A DNA stretch of 64,000 nt from Aplectana chamaeleonis (GCA_029168955.1 JAPDOI010000428.1:186001-250000); one strand, 5' to 3'. Positions 1-11,600 are shown, numbered from the stretch's first letter. Notes: generated by a model not told the origin, from the sequence alone. A program made the numbers and translations.

Positions 1-1498
1 GGCCTTCGGCCCCTCTGTAGAGAAGTAAGCCAGCTTCCTCCTCTGCTAAGAGAAAGAGGCCTACGGCGTGCTTTAAAAACACAGGGGTGGGCCGTGGGCC
101 CCCTTGTAGAGAAGAAAGCCAGCTTACTTTTCTGCTAAAAAAGAGAGGGGCTTTCGGCATCTTCAGAAACGCAGGGGTGGGCCTTCGGCCTCTTTGTAGA
201 GAAGAAAGCCTGCTTCCTCTTCTGCTAAGAGAAAGAGGCGCCTTCGGCCTGTTTTAGAAACGTAGGGTGGGCCTTAGGCCCCCTTGTGGAGAAGAAAGCC
301 AGCTCACTGTTCTGCTAAAAAAGAGAGGGGCCTTCGTCATCTTTAGAAATGCAGGGGTGGGCCTTCGGCCCCTTTGTACAGTAGAAAGCCAGCTTCCTCC
401 TCTGCTAAGAGAAAGAGGGGCCTTCGGCCTGTTTTGGAAACGCAGGGGTGGGCTTTAGGCCCCCTTGTAGAGAAGAAAGCCAGCTTACTTTTCTGCTAAA
501 AAAGAGAGGGGCCTTCGGCATCTTTAGAAACGCAGGGGTGGGCCTTCGGCCCCTTTGTAGAGAAGAAAGCCAGCTCTCTCCTCTGCTAAGAGAAAGAGGC
601 GCCTTCGGCCTGTTTTAGAAACGCAGCGTGGGCCTTAGGCCCCCTTGTGAAGAAGAAAGCCAGCTTAGTTTTCTGCTAAGAAAGAGAGGGGTCTTCGGTA
701 TCTTTAGAAACGCAGGGGTGGGCCTTCGGCCCCTTTGTAGAGTAGAAAGCCAGCTTCCTCCTCTGCTAAGAAAAAGAGGGCCTTCGGCCTGTTTTAGAAA
801 CGCAGGGTGGGCCTTAGGCCCCCTTGTAGAGAAGAAAGCCAGCTTACTTTTCTGCTAAAAAAGAGAGGGGCCTTCGGCATCTTCAAAAACGCAGGGGTGG
901 GTCTTCGGCCCCTTTGTAGAGAAGTAAGCCAGCTTCCTCCTCTGCTAAGAGAAAGAGGCCTACGGCGTGCTCTAAAAACACAGGGGTGGGCCGTGGGCCC
1001 CCTTGTAGAGAAGAAAGCCACCTTACTTTTCTGCTAAGAAAAAGAGGGGCCTCCGGCACCTTTAGAAACGCAGGGGTGGGCCTTAGACCCCTCTGTAGAG
1101 AAGAAAGTCAGCTTCCTCCTCTGCTAAGAGAAAGAGGAGTCTCCGGCATCTTTTAGAAACGCAGGGGTGGGCTCTAAGCTCCCTTGTAGAGAAGAAAGCC
1201 AGCTCCTTTTTCTGCTAAGAAAAAGAGGGGCCTCCGGCATCTTTAGAAACGCAGGGGTGGGCCTTAGACCCCTCTGTAGAGAAGAAAGTCAGCTTCCTCC
1301 TCTGCTAAGAGGAAGAGGCCTACGGCGTGCTCTAAAAAACACAGGGGTGGGCCGTGGACCCCTTGTAGAGAAGAAAGCCAGCTTACTTTTCTGCTAAGAA
1401 ACAGAGGGGCCTTCGGCATTTTTAGAAACGCAGGGGTGAGCCTTCGGCCCCTTTGTAGAGAAGAAAGCCAGCTCCCTTTTCTGCTGAGAGAAAAAAGG
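1..1498. repeat. Satellite A: 90-bp tandem repeat in ~180-bp dimers
   Basis: About 16 head-to-tail units of 90 bp, each opening with a variant of GGGTGGGCCTTCGGCCCC and carrying AGAGAAGAAAGCCAGCTT followed by TCTGCTAAGAGAAAGAGG. Two subtypes alternate. One has CCTTCGGCCCC with a CTTCCTCCTCTGCT core; the other has CCTTAGGCCCCC with a CTTACTTTTCTGCT core. The true period is therefore about 180 bp. The array runs off the left edge. Because 90 is a multiple of three, frames stay open for 60-75 codons on both strands, but they are periodic and resemble no known protein. Confidence 0.93.
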
Positions 1499-1550
1499 AC
1501 CAACCCCCCCCCCACATCTACGCAGTATTCGTTCGGCTTCGCCGAACGAT
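1499..1550. repeat. Orphan fragment of satellite B left of the CR1 insertion
   Basis: An oligo-C run followed by ATCTACGCAGTATTCG and the hairpin CGTTCGGCTTCGCCGAACG. The same junction-type unit recurs inside the main satellite B array (for example near 6425, 8297 and 9955). Satellite B therefore reached satellite A before the LINE inserted. Confidence 0.85.
1541..1550. other. Left target-site duplication of the CR1 element
   Basis: GCCGAACGAT, identical to 5438-5447 at the other end of the LINE. The same bases occur in most satellite B monomers, so identity alone is weak evidence. Its position exactly against both element ends is what supports the call. Confidence 0.7.
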
Positions 1551-1567
1551 TCATTCATTCATTCATT
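1551..1567 (-). repeat. Tetranucleotide 3' tail of the CR1 element
   Basis: About four copies of TCAT/ATTC on the plus strand, reading as GAAT repeats on the element's own strand at its extreme 3' end. It is directly followed by the target duplication. Confidence 0.75.
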
Positions 1568-1636
1568 TAATACGCTACAGAAGGTAGACATTGAAAATAG
1601 GGCAAAATATACATAGCCGAAAAGCAAAGTGAAACA

Positions 1637-4454
1637 TTACCACGCAAGAAGAATATTCGAAACTTTGCGTTTGAAAGATGGAAAAGAACGGGGAACATTC
1701 ATAAAGTTTAATTTCAAAGAGACGAAAGCAGAGCCAGCTCTGCATGTGAAACTTTTCAATCTGAGGTTAGTTCTGGGAATACTAAAAGAAATTTTCTCCG
1801 AGTTCCCACGTGTCCTAGAGGCGTTGAGTTTATAGAACTTCGATTTGTCAATTCTCAATATTCCACTCAAGATTTTAAAGATCATGCAGACATCGTTTCG
1901 CTTACGGCGAGACTCAAGCGAGTGTAACGTCAGTTCTTCATTTCTCCTTGAGGGACCAGGAACTCTAGCATAAGAAAATCCATTCAGTCTCAAGAAAACT
2001 TTACGAGTAAAGTTTTCTTGCACTCTTTCCAAAAGTTGAATGTCTTTCTTCTTGTACGTACAGAATACTGAAGTTCCCGATTCCGCTATTGGCCTAACAT
2101 ACACCTGATAGGCACGCGCTAAGACTCTTTTGTCGCAAGTCGACAAGGCTTTGAATATATGAAATGTGCGCACTGAGGCTTTACTACAGATTGCATGATA
2201 GTGAGCTGAGAAATCAAGCTCATTGTCATACTGAAAACCTAAATCTTTAACATTCGAAACAGATGTTAGCGAGTGGCCATCGAGCATGTAAGTAACCGGA
2301 ATACTGGAGTCTCCCATTATCATGTGAACCGTTTTCTCCGGAGCGAGTGGTAAATCCCAAACATTAGACCAGTCCAGTATCCTTTCCAAAGCGGCCTGAA
2401 CATTTTCGACATCCCCGGGCGACTCTATTTTGCTATATATTTTCACATCATCGGCAAATTGTTTGCAGATCACTCCAGTTCTTTCCAGAAGCAGGGGAAG
2501 CTCAGCTGTGTAGATAGCGAACAAAATGGGTGATAAAACACCACCCTGTGGTACCCCGCTACTAACCGATCTACTCGATGAAAAACTAGAACCCACATTC
2601 ACCTGGAAACTACGGTCGCGGAGATAGTTTTTTATCCACTCGCACACTAATGGATGTAATTTCAATTTCTCAAGTTTCAAAATAAGTTTGTGGTGGTCTA
2701 CCCTGTCGAAAGCCTTCGAAAAATCCAAATAAATTATATCACATGCCTTCCTCGACTCCTGGTACTCACTCCAATCATTGATGCACTCCATCAGATTGGT
2801 TTCGACCGACCTCCCTACCACAAACCCATGTTTATTCTCGGGAATAATTGAATTTTTTTCCGCGTGGTCTACTATATGTTTTTCAAGGATCTTTTCAAAA
2901 GTTCTGCAAAAAATCGACGTGATGCTTACTGGCCTATAGTTATCCACCATTTGTGAGGGTTCCTTCTTTGACAAGGGAGTCACAAATGATTGTTTCCACC
3001 TTTGTGGCACCTCCGAATACCAAAGTGACTGGTTGAAAAGATAAGCAAGAGGTCCAGCAATCACATGAGCAATGTTTTTCACAAAAATCGTCGGTATTAA
3101 GTCCGGTGTAACAGACAAGGATTTTGGCAGCTTTCTGAGAATGTCAAAAATCTCATCGCCTTCAAAAATGGGAAACTGCTCATTGGGTACTCGATCACAG
3201 GGCAGAAAGGAGGGAATACATCACTGACCTCCCCGTAGACCTCACAAAATTTGTCAGCTAGCAGGTTAGCCTTATCTGTCTCCATGATAACGAAGCGATC
3301 ACCTTTCCTCAAACAGGGAATTTTATTAGATTTTCCAAGTTTTTTGTTCAAAAATTTGTAGAAACCCTGCTGATTACTACTACTAATGGCTTTTTTCTCC
3401 AAATTCCGATTGTATTTGGAAAGTCGACGTTCAAAAAGCAGTGAAAAGCTACGAAATTTGTCCCAATCCATACGGGATTGAGTGTTAGATGCCAATCTGA
3501 ACAGGCAACTTCTATGGTCTGACATGTTTTGGAGATAAGGAGGAAGTAGAGAACGAGTCGCGCATATGCTCTTGCATGGTACAAAGATATCTAAAGCATT
3601 GCTCAGAATATCCAAAAATAACTCGTACTTTCTATCAAAGGAGGACGCGCTTTCTAGAGAATCTCTCCAGTTAATAGCAGAGAGGTAAATGCAGAGATTT
3701 TCATAATTACATCGAGCGAAATCACGAACGAGCGTAACCAGAGGACTACCAACGTATGGACAATTGAGAACAAAACTGACGCTGTTATGATCGCTAGTTC
3801 CCACGGGAGGTCCAACTGTTACATTTCCCACGAGTGTATCATCATTAGAAAAGACCAGATCAAGGCAGTTAACACCTCTAGTAGGCTCTCTTACTAGTTG
3901 GTTGAAATCATGAGCAACAATGGTGTTCACGAACATAGAGGAACAGGGCGGCAAAGGTTTTCTGAGATCATTCCAGTCTATTTCCGGATAGTTAAAATCA
4001 CCAAGAATTACTGATGGTACTCGCAACAAACAATGTCGCTGATAGTTTTTGACAGCACTTCATTTGAAAGAACCGGACAAGACGGAGCTCTGTACACAGC
4101 CACCATTCTTACACTGCTATTCTCAAAGATAATATCGAAGCCCAAAATTTCAAACGCCTCTTGAACTGATTCGGATATAATCTCTACAAGACAAAATTTG
4201 TTCCTCAAAAGACAAATAATACCACCCCCTTGTTTTCTCTTTCTATCACAACGCAAAGTTTGATACTCGTTAGACAAATTACACAGTAACGACGAAAGAG
4301 AGTGATCGGATTTGAGCCACGTCTCAGAGAAGACATATAAATCGAAATTGTTACTTAATACAAAACTAGTATAGTTCGCGTTTTTCGGAATTGAACGAAC
4401 ATTGGCATAAAAACAAGTGATGACTCCCTGTGGTGGCTCAACATCCGATCCCAC
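1637..4454 (-). pseudogene. CR1 ORF2: endonuclease / reverse transcriptase, two frameshifts
   Basis: Encodes the LINE's target-nicking endonuclease and reverse transcriptase. Three overlapping frames make up the gene. Segment 4008-4454 holds the endonuclease start (FYANVRSIPKN, FSETWLK, AVYRAPSCP). Segment 3097-4029 holds the catalytic endonuclease motifs GDFN and SDHN. Segment 1637-3118 holds the reverse transcriptase: NYRPVSI, LDFSKAFD (motif A), SSGVPQGGVLSPILF, and FADD (motif C, near 2446-2460), then the thumb and C-terminal region. The frame changes near 4025 and near 3165; the second lies beside a short A run. Catalytic residues of both enzymes are intact. Each break is one net single-base shift. 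They could be old mutations or homopolymer base-calling errors. Confidence 0.88.
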
Positions 4455-4552
4455 TAGTTTAAAGGCAACTGACTGTGCGACTGCAAGGATCCCCCCGAAG
4501 GAAGGGCACTGGTGTTAGGATTGACTGGCCCACCACCACCCCAAGCGGAGTG

Positions 4553-5275
4553 TTAAGGACCAGCTTCTCCATTCAGGCCCAAGCCCCGAGAATCCTGATA
4601 AGCCTCCCTTCTTCGCTTTCTCTCTGCAAATGGAAGAGACTCTCGAATGGAGACTCCTCTCTCAGGGAAAAACCGGAGACGGTCAGCATTCTGCAGCGCG
4701 AATTTTTGCAAAGCTGAGCATGGAAGAATCACTTTAAGCTTTCTATTATACCCTTGCTTGGGCTTCCCTAGGCGGTAAACAGTGATAGGTGTACATTCAA
4801 CATTGAGGAAATGAAGAACATTGCAAGCACTCAAATAATCGTAATGGACTCGACGATTAACAGGCCACGATTTACGCTCCGGCACACCAGATAAAACCAA
4901 AGATCTACGCCTCTCAACAATAATGGCTGCATTATATTCATCATCATGTACGTTTTCTGCGGACAAATTCAATGACTGAGTAGCAGGAGAAGAGACAGGA
5001 TCAGCTGACTGAGAAATTTGCGAAATCGTACGTTTCAAATCAGCATTTTCAGCAGAGAGAACTTCAACTCTGGCTTCGAGATCCAAATTCCTTCTGACAA
5101 GAGATTCTAATTCATGCTGAGAGTCAAGCAAATGAATCAAGATATCTCTTACATGACCAGGCAATGTCTCGTCTTCCTTCAGTCGATCAATGGCCACGGC
5201 AAGTCCGCCACTTCCGGTCATCACAGGACAGCCTTGGGATGCACTTTTCTTCACAGCAGAACGAGTCATGACCAT
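4553..5275 (-). CDS. CR1 ORF1 protein, coiled coil plus RNA-binding-like domain
   Basis: 240 codons, intact. Residues about 45-85 form a heptad-rich segment (ESLVRRNLDLEARVEVLSAE, then NADLKRTI) with leucine or asparagine at core positions, read as a trimerising or dimerising coiled coil. Residues about 115-215 contain RRSLVLSGVPERKSW, ITVYRLGK and NRKLKVILPCS, a pattern seen in ORF1 proteins with an RRM-like and C-terminal nucleic-acid chaperone region. It ends in a basic tail (FAERKRRREAYQ). In related LINEs this protein coats the element RNA. It lies 98 bp upstream of ORF2 on the same strand. The start chosen is the ATG giving MVMTRSAVKK; a second methionine two codons in is equally possible. 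Confidence 0.78.
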   Translation of the reverse strand: MVMTRSAVKKSASQGCPVMTGSGGLAVAIDRLKEDETLPGHVRDILIHLLDSQHELESLVRRNLDLEARVEVLSAENADLKRTISQISQSADPVSSPATQSLNLSAENVHDDEYNAAIIVERRRSLVLSGVPERKSWPVNRRVHYDYLSACNVLHFLNVECTPITVYRLGKPKQGYNRKLKVILPCSALQKFALQNADRLRFFPERGVSIRESLPFAERKRRREAYQDSRGLGLNGEAGP

Positions 5276-5437
5276 AGTTGAAGATTACAGCAGAATATAG
5301 GAATTAACGGCAATGAGGAGAGGAGAAAAGGGTACCAGAATTACGAGATTTGAGGGTTAAACTGACGGTAGGGAATCGATGTGCAGAGCTCGCAATACAC
5401 CGACCGCTCGGGGCACCCACAGACTTTGAAATGAACG

Positions 5438-8400
5438 GCCGAACGATGGGCGGGCTTCGCCGGCCACCCTCCGTGTAGTATTCGTCTGGCTTCGCCGAAC
5501 GATGGGTCGGCTTGGCGGGCCACCCTTCGTGTAGCATTGGTTCGGCTTCCCCGAACGATGAGCCGGCTTGGCGGGCCACCCTTCGTATAGCATTCGTTTG
5601 GCTTCGCCGAACGATGGGCCGGCTTGGCGTGCCACCCTCCGTGAAGTATTCATTCCGCTTCGCCGAACGATGGGCCGGCTTGGCGGGCCACCCTCCGTGT
5701 AGCATTCGTTCGGCTTCCCCCGAACGATGAGCCGGCTTGGCGGGCCACCCTCCGTATAGCATTCGTTTGGCTTCGCCGAACGATGGGCCGGCTTGGCGGG
5801 CCACCCTCCGTGAAGTATTCATTCCGCTTCGCCGAACGATGGGCCGGCTTGGCGGGCCACCCTCCGTGTAGCATTCGTTCAAAAGCGCCGAACTTTGAGT
5901 CGGCATGGCGAGCCACCCTCCGTGTAGCATTCGTTTGGCTTCGCCAAACGATGGGCCGGCTTTGCGGGCCACCCTCCGTGTAGTATTCATTCGAAAGCGC
6001 CGAACGTTGGGCCGGCTTGGCGGGCCACCCTCCGTGTAGTATTCGTTTCGCTTCGCCAAAAGATTGGTTGGCTTGGCGGGCCACCCTTCGTGTAGTACTC
6101 GTTTGGCTTCGCCGAACGGTTGGCCGGCTTGGTGGGCCACCCTTCGTGTAGTGTTCGTTCGGCTTCGCCAAACGATATGGCGGCTAACCCGCCCCCCCCC
6201 CTACATCTACGCAGTAGTCGTTCGGCTTAGCCGAACGATGGGCCGGCTTTGCGGACCACCCTCCGTGTAGCATTCATTAGGCTTCGGCGAACGATGGGTC
6301 GACTTGGCGGACCACGCTCCGTGAAGCATTCGTTCGGCTTCGCCGAACGATAGACCGGCTTGGCGAGCTACCCTCCGTGTAGTGTTCGTTCGGCTTCGCC
6401 AAACGATCAGCCGGCTTTACCGACCCCCCCCCCATCTACGCAATATTCGTTCGGATTAGCCGAACGATGGGCCGGCTTGGCGGACCACCCTCCGTGTAGC
6501 ATTCGTTCGGCTTCGCCGAACGATGGACCGGCTCGGCGGGCCACCCTCCGTGTAGTATTCGTTTGGCTTCGCCAAAAGGTTGATCGGCTTGGCGGGCCAC
6601 CTTCCGTGTAGTACTCGATTGGCTTCGCCGAACTGTTGGCCGGCTTGGTGGGCCACCCTTCGTGTAGTGTTTGTTCGGCTTCGCCAAACGATGGGTCAGC
6701 TTGGCGGGCCACCCTCCGTGTACCATTGATTCGCCTCCGGCGACGGATTGGCCGGCTAGGCGGACCACCCTCCGTGTAGTATTGATTCCGCTTCACCGAA
6801 CGATGAGCCGGCTTGGCGGGACACCCTCCGTGTAGTATTCGTTCGGCTTCGCCAAGCGATCAGCCGGCGCCACCGACGCCCTGCCCCCATCTACGCAGTA
6901 TTCGTTTGGCTTCGCCCAACGATGGGCCGGCTTGGTGGGCCACCCTTCGTGTAGTGTTCTTTCGGCTTCGCCAAACGATGGGCGGCTAAGCCGACCCCCC
7001 TCCATCTTCGCCGTATTCGTTCGGCTTAGCCGAACGATGGACCGGCTTGGCGGACCACCCTCCGTGTAGCATTCGTCCGGCTTCGCCGAACGATGGGTCG
7101 GATTGGCGGGCCACCCTTCGTATAGCATTCGTTTGGCTTCGCCGAACGATGGGACGGCTTGGCGGGCCACCCTCCGCGTAGTATTCATTCCGCTTTGCTG
7201 AACGATGGGCTGGCTTGGCGGGCCACCCTCCGTGTAGCATTCTTTCGGCTCCGCCAAACGATGGGCCGGCTTGGCGGGCCACCCTCCGTGTAGCATTCGT
7301 TCGGCTTTGCCGAACGATGGGTCGGCTTGGCGGGCCACCCTCCGTGTAGCATTCGTTAGGCTTGGCCGAACGATTGGCCGACTTGGCGGGCCACCCTCCG
7401 TGTAGTATTCATTCGAAAGCGCCGAACGTTGGGCCGGCTTGGCGGGCCACCCTCCGTGTAGTATTCGCTTGGCTCCGCCAAAAGATTAATCGGCTTGGCG
7501 GGCCACCCTACGTGTAGCATTCGTTCGGCTCCGCCGAACCATGGGCCAGCTTGGCATGCCACCCTCCGTGTAGTATTCGTTCGGCTTCGCCGAACGATGG
7601 GTCGGCTTGGCGGGCCACCCTCCGTGTAGCATTCGTTTGGCTTCGCCGAACGATGGGCCGGCTTTGCGGGCCACTTTCCGTGTAGTATTCATTCGAAAGT
7701 GCCGAACGTTGGGCCCGCTTGGCGGGCCACCCTCCGTGTAGTGTTTGTTCGGTTTCGCCAAACGATGGATCGGCTTGGCGGGCCACCCTCCGTGTAGCTT
7801 TCGTTCGGCTTCGCCGAACGATGGGCCGGCTTTGCGGGCCACCCTCCGTGTAGTATTCATTCGAAAGCGCCGAACGTTGGGCCGGCTTGGCGGGCCACCC
7901 TCCGTGTAGTATTCGTTTCGCTTCGCCAAAAGATTGGTTGGCTTGGCGGGCCACCCTCCGTGTAGTACTCGTTTGGCTTCGCCGAACGGTTGGCCGGCTT
8001 GGTGGGCCACCCTTCGTGTAGTGTTCGTTCGGCTTCGCCAAACGATATGGCGGCTAAGCCGTCCCCCCCCCCTACATCTACGCAGTAGTCGTTCGGCTTA
8101 GCCGAACGATGGGCCGGCTTTGCGGACCACCCTCCGTGTAGCATTCATTAGGCTTCGGCGAACGATGGGTCGGCTTGGCGGACCACGCTCCGTGAAGCAT
8201 TCGTTCGGCTTCGCCGAACGATAGACCGGCTTGGCGAGCTACCCTCCGTGTAGTGTTCGTTCGGCTTCGCCAAACGATCAGCCGGCTTTACCGACCCCCC
8301 CCCCATCTACGCAATATTCGTTCGGATTAGCCGAACGATGGGCCGGCTTGGCGGACCACCCTCCGTGTAGCATTCGTTCGGCTTCGCCGAACGATGGACC

Positions 8401-10764
8401 GGCTCGGCGGGCCACCCTCCGTGTAGTATTCGTTTGGCTTCGCCAAAAGATTGATCGGCTTGGCGGGCCACCTTCCGTGTAGTACTCGATTGGCTTCGCC
8501 GAACGGTTGGCCGGCTTGGTGGGCCACCCTTCGTGTAGTGTTTGTTCGGCTTCGCCAAACGATGGGTCAGCTTGGCGGGCCACCCTCCGTGTAGCATTCA
8601 TTCGGCTTCGGCGAACGATTGGTCGGCTTGGCGGACCACCCTCCGTGTAGTATTGATTCCGCTTCGCCGAACGATGGGCCGGCTTGGCGGGACACCCTCC
8701 GTGTAGTATTCGTTCGGCTCCGCCAAACGATCAGCCGGCTTTACGGACGCCCTGCCCCATCTACGCAGTATTCGTTCGGCTTAGCCGCACGATGGGCCGG
8801 CTTGGTGGGCCACCCTTCGTGTAGTGTTCGTTCGACTTCGCCAAACGATGTGGCGGCTAAGCCGACCCCCCCCCCACCATCTACGCAGTATTCGTTCGGC
8901 TTAGCCGAACGATGGGCCGGCTTGGCGGACCACCTTCCGTGTAGCATTCATTCGGCTTCGGCGAACGATGGGTCGGCTTGGCGGGCCACCCTCCGTATAG
9001 GATTTGTTTAGCTTCGCCGAACGATGGGACGGCTTGGCGGGCCACCCTCCGCGTAGTATTCATTCCGCTTTGCTGAACGATGGAGGCTGGCTTGGCGGGC
9101 CACCCTCCGTGTAGCATTCTTTCGGCTCCGCAAACGATGGGCCGGCTTGACAGCCACCCTCCGTGTAGCATTCGTTCGGCTTTGCCGAACGATGGAGTCA
9201 ACGGCGGGCCACCCTCCGTGTAGCATTCGTTAGGCTTGGCCGAACGATTGGCCGACTGGCGGGCCACCCTCCGTGTAGTATTCATTCGAAAGCGCCGAAC
9301 GTTGGGCCGGCTTGGCGGGCCACCCTCCGTGTAGTATTCGCTTGGCTCCGCCAAAAGATTAATCGGCTTGGCGGGCCACCCTACGTGTAGCATTCGTTCG
9401 GCTCCGCCGAACCATGGGCCAGCTTGGCATGCCACCCTCCGTGTAGTATTCGTTCGGCTTCGCCGAACGATGGGTCGGCTTGGCGGGCCACCCTCCGTGT
9501 AGCATTCGTTTGGCTTCGCCGAACGATGGGCCGGCTTTGCGGGCCACTTTCCGTGTAGTATTCGTTTGGCTTCGCCAAAAGATTGGTCGACTTGGCGGGC
9601 CACCCTCCGTGTAGTACTCGCTTGGCTTCGCCGAACGATGGGCCGGCTTGGCAAGACACCCTCCGTGTAGTATTCGTTCGGCTTCGCCAAACGATCAGCC
9701 GGCTTTACCGACGCCCTGCCCCCATCTACGCAGTATTCGTTCGGCTTAGCCGCACGATGGGCCGCCTTGGCGGACCACCCTCCGTGTAGCATTCGTTCGG
9801 CTCCGCCAAACGATGGGCCGGCTTTACGGACGCCCTGTCCCCATCTACGCAGTATTCGTTCGGCTTAGCCGCACGATGGGCCGGCTTGGTGGCCCTCCCT
9901 TCGTGTAGTGTTCGTTCGACTTCGCCAAACGATGTGGCGGCTAAGCCGACCCCCCCCTCCATCTACGCAGTATTCGTTCGGCTTAGCCGAACGATGGGTC
10001 GGCTTGGAGGGCCACCCTCCGTGTAGTATTCGTCTGGCTTCGCCGAACGATGGGTCAGCTTGGCGGGCCACCCTCCGTATAGCATTCGTTTGGCTTCGCC
10101 GAACGATGGGCCGACTTGGCGGGCCACCCTCCGTGTAGTATTGATTCCGCTTCGCCGAACGATGGGCCGGCTTGGCGGGACACCCTCCGTGTAGTATTCG
10201 TTCGGCTTTGCCAAACGATCAGCCGGCTTTACGGACGCCCTGCCCCCATCTACGCAGTATTTGTTCGGCTTAGCCGCACGATGGGCCGGCATCGTGGGCC
10301 ACACTTCGTGTAGTGTTCGTTCGACTTCGCCAAACGATGTGGCGGCTTTACGGGCCACCCTCCGTGTAGTATTTATTCGAAAGTGCCGAACGTTGGGCCC
10401 GCTTGGCGGGCCACCCTCCGTGTAGCATTCGTTTGGCTTCGCCGAACGATGGGCCGGCTTTACGGGCCACCCTCCGTGTAGTATTCATTCGAAAGTGCCG
10501 AACGTTGGGCCCGCTTGGCGGGCCACCCTCCGTGTGATATTCGTTTGGCTTCGCCAAACGATTCATCGACTGGGCGGGCCACCCTCCGTGTAGTGTTTGT
10601 TCGGTTTCGCCAAACGATGGATCGGCTTGGCGGGCCACCCTCCGTGTAGCTTTCGTTCGGCTTCGCCGAACGATGATGGGTCGGCTTGGCGGGCAACCCT
10701 CCGTGTAGTATTCAAACGATCGGCCGGCTTTACCGACCCCCCTGCCCCCATCTACGCAGTATTC
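5438..10764. repeat. Satellite B: 56-bp tandem repeat with a hairpin in each unit
   Basis: About 95 head-to-tail monomers of 56-57 bp. The consensus parts are GGGCCGGCTTGGCGGGCC, ACCCTCCGTGTAGTATT and CGTTCGGCTTCGCCGAACG. The last is an inverted repeat with an 8-bp stem and a 3-base loop. A minority unit replaces CTCCGTGTAGTA with an oligo-C run plus ATCTACGCAGTA (near 6190, 6425, 6885, 6995, 8065, 8297, 8750, 8870, 9718, 9838, 9950, 10240 and 10735). Some units carry GAAAGCGCCGAACGTTGGG instead of the perfect hairpin. 56 is not a multiple of three, so translations show a 56-residue period made of three monomers. No coding role is inferred. Confidence 0.95.
5975..9560. repeat. Higher-order duplication inside satellite B, period ~1.87 kb
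   Basis: The ordered series of variant monomers at about 5975-7690 recurs at about 7845-9560. The offset is 1870 bp at GCCAAACGATATGG (6167 and 8037) and 1875 bp at GCCGAACGATGGGACGG (7141 and 9016). Most monomer-specific substitutions match between the copies. The right copy has extra small indels around 9080-9260. Confidence 0.82.
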
Positions 10765-11575
10765 GAGAAAAAAACTAATAGAAAAACCTTTTTTTACAGA
10801 AAACATTCTTCAAAAAAAAATGCGCCACGAGAAAAAAGATTCTTTGCTGAACAACCTGCGATTTCTCTGCCGAAGAACCCAATGAAGAATTTTTGGGCAA
10901 AACGCTCTGCATAAACGTTTTTTATTCCAATTATTCTTTTGAAATAAATTTTGTTTGTTCTCAAATTTTGCTTCTTCTTTCAGAGGAATTTTGAAAACTT
11001 TCATAACTCCGCAGTGAAAAATATTTCAGCCAGAAAAATTTGGCGAGAAAATGAGCTGTGAGAATTCTCTTCATTTTGGCCCGAGAATCTATCAGATTTA
11101 AACAAGGTTAAAATGCCTGTCTTTCTACATGAAAATCGTACAAAAATTCTTTGAAAAAAAAACCTGGCTGCAAAATTTTCCACGGTAGGGTTCTCCGGTT
11201 TTTTCAACCTCGCCAAAAAATTAGGAAACTACAAAACAACAAGTCAGAACAAAGAAAAAAATAAAACGATAAATAAAGAGGCAAAATAAAAAAATAAGAG
11301 TAGAACCAGAAAAATCAAACGCACAAATGAAAAAAAACAGCTCAGTGAGCGAAAACGCTGCAAGACCGAAGTGCTGATATTAACCGCAAACAGAATGAAG
11401 AGCAAAGAGAGCGGCACAAACATGAAACGTGAGAAAAGGAGGAAAATCGGTGAACGGAAATAAAAATGATCAGCTGTGAGGCGCCGCGAGGCACGCCGCG
11501 CTGCGTATCGACAACGCTGAAGAGTTGAGGCGCAGCCAATTCCACGGATTTCTGGTCGCGCCGTTTCCATTCTTT
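10765..11575. other. AT-rich unique sequence, no gene seen
   Basis: Rich in A and T homopolymers, beginning where satellite B ends at TACGCAGTATTCG. Open frames are short and low in complexity. I see no domain, splice pattern or RNA gene. Confidence 0.6.
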
Positions 11576-11600
11576 ATATATAGGATTTATTTATTTATTT
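11576..11600. repeat. Short TTTA microsatellite
   Basis: About five copies of ATTT/TTTA immediately left of the MITE at 11601. Confidence 0.8.

Larger units (their letters stand above)
1551..5437 (-). mobile_element. CR1-type non-LTR retrotransposon, nearly full length
   Basis: A minus-strand LINE of about 3.9 kb. In element order it has a 5' leader of about 160 bp, ORF1 (coiled coil plus nucleic-acid-binding-like region), a short spacer, ORF2 (apurinic-type endonuclease then reverse transcriptase), a short 3' UTR and a 3' tail of ATTC/GAAT tetramers. Simple-repeat tails instead of poly(A) are usual for the CR1/L2 group. The ten bases GCCGAACGAT abut both ends (1541-1550 and 5438-5447), as a target-site duplication should. 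ORF2 has two frameshifts, so this copy is dead or nearly so. Clade assignment rests on remembered motifs, not an alignment. Confidence 0.88.

Noticed and set aside
5304..10358. Minus-strand frames of 130-300 codons in the 56-bp array
   Set aside because: They have a 56-residue period formed by three monomers read in rotating frames, and several overlap in different frames. There is no sign of selection as protein.
5438..10764. CRISPR-like array
   Set aside because: Regular 56-bp period with hairpins, but there are no unique spacers between constant repeats, no cas genes, and the genome is eukaryotic.
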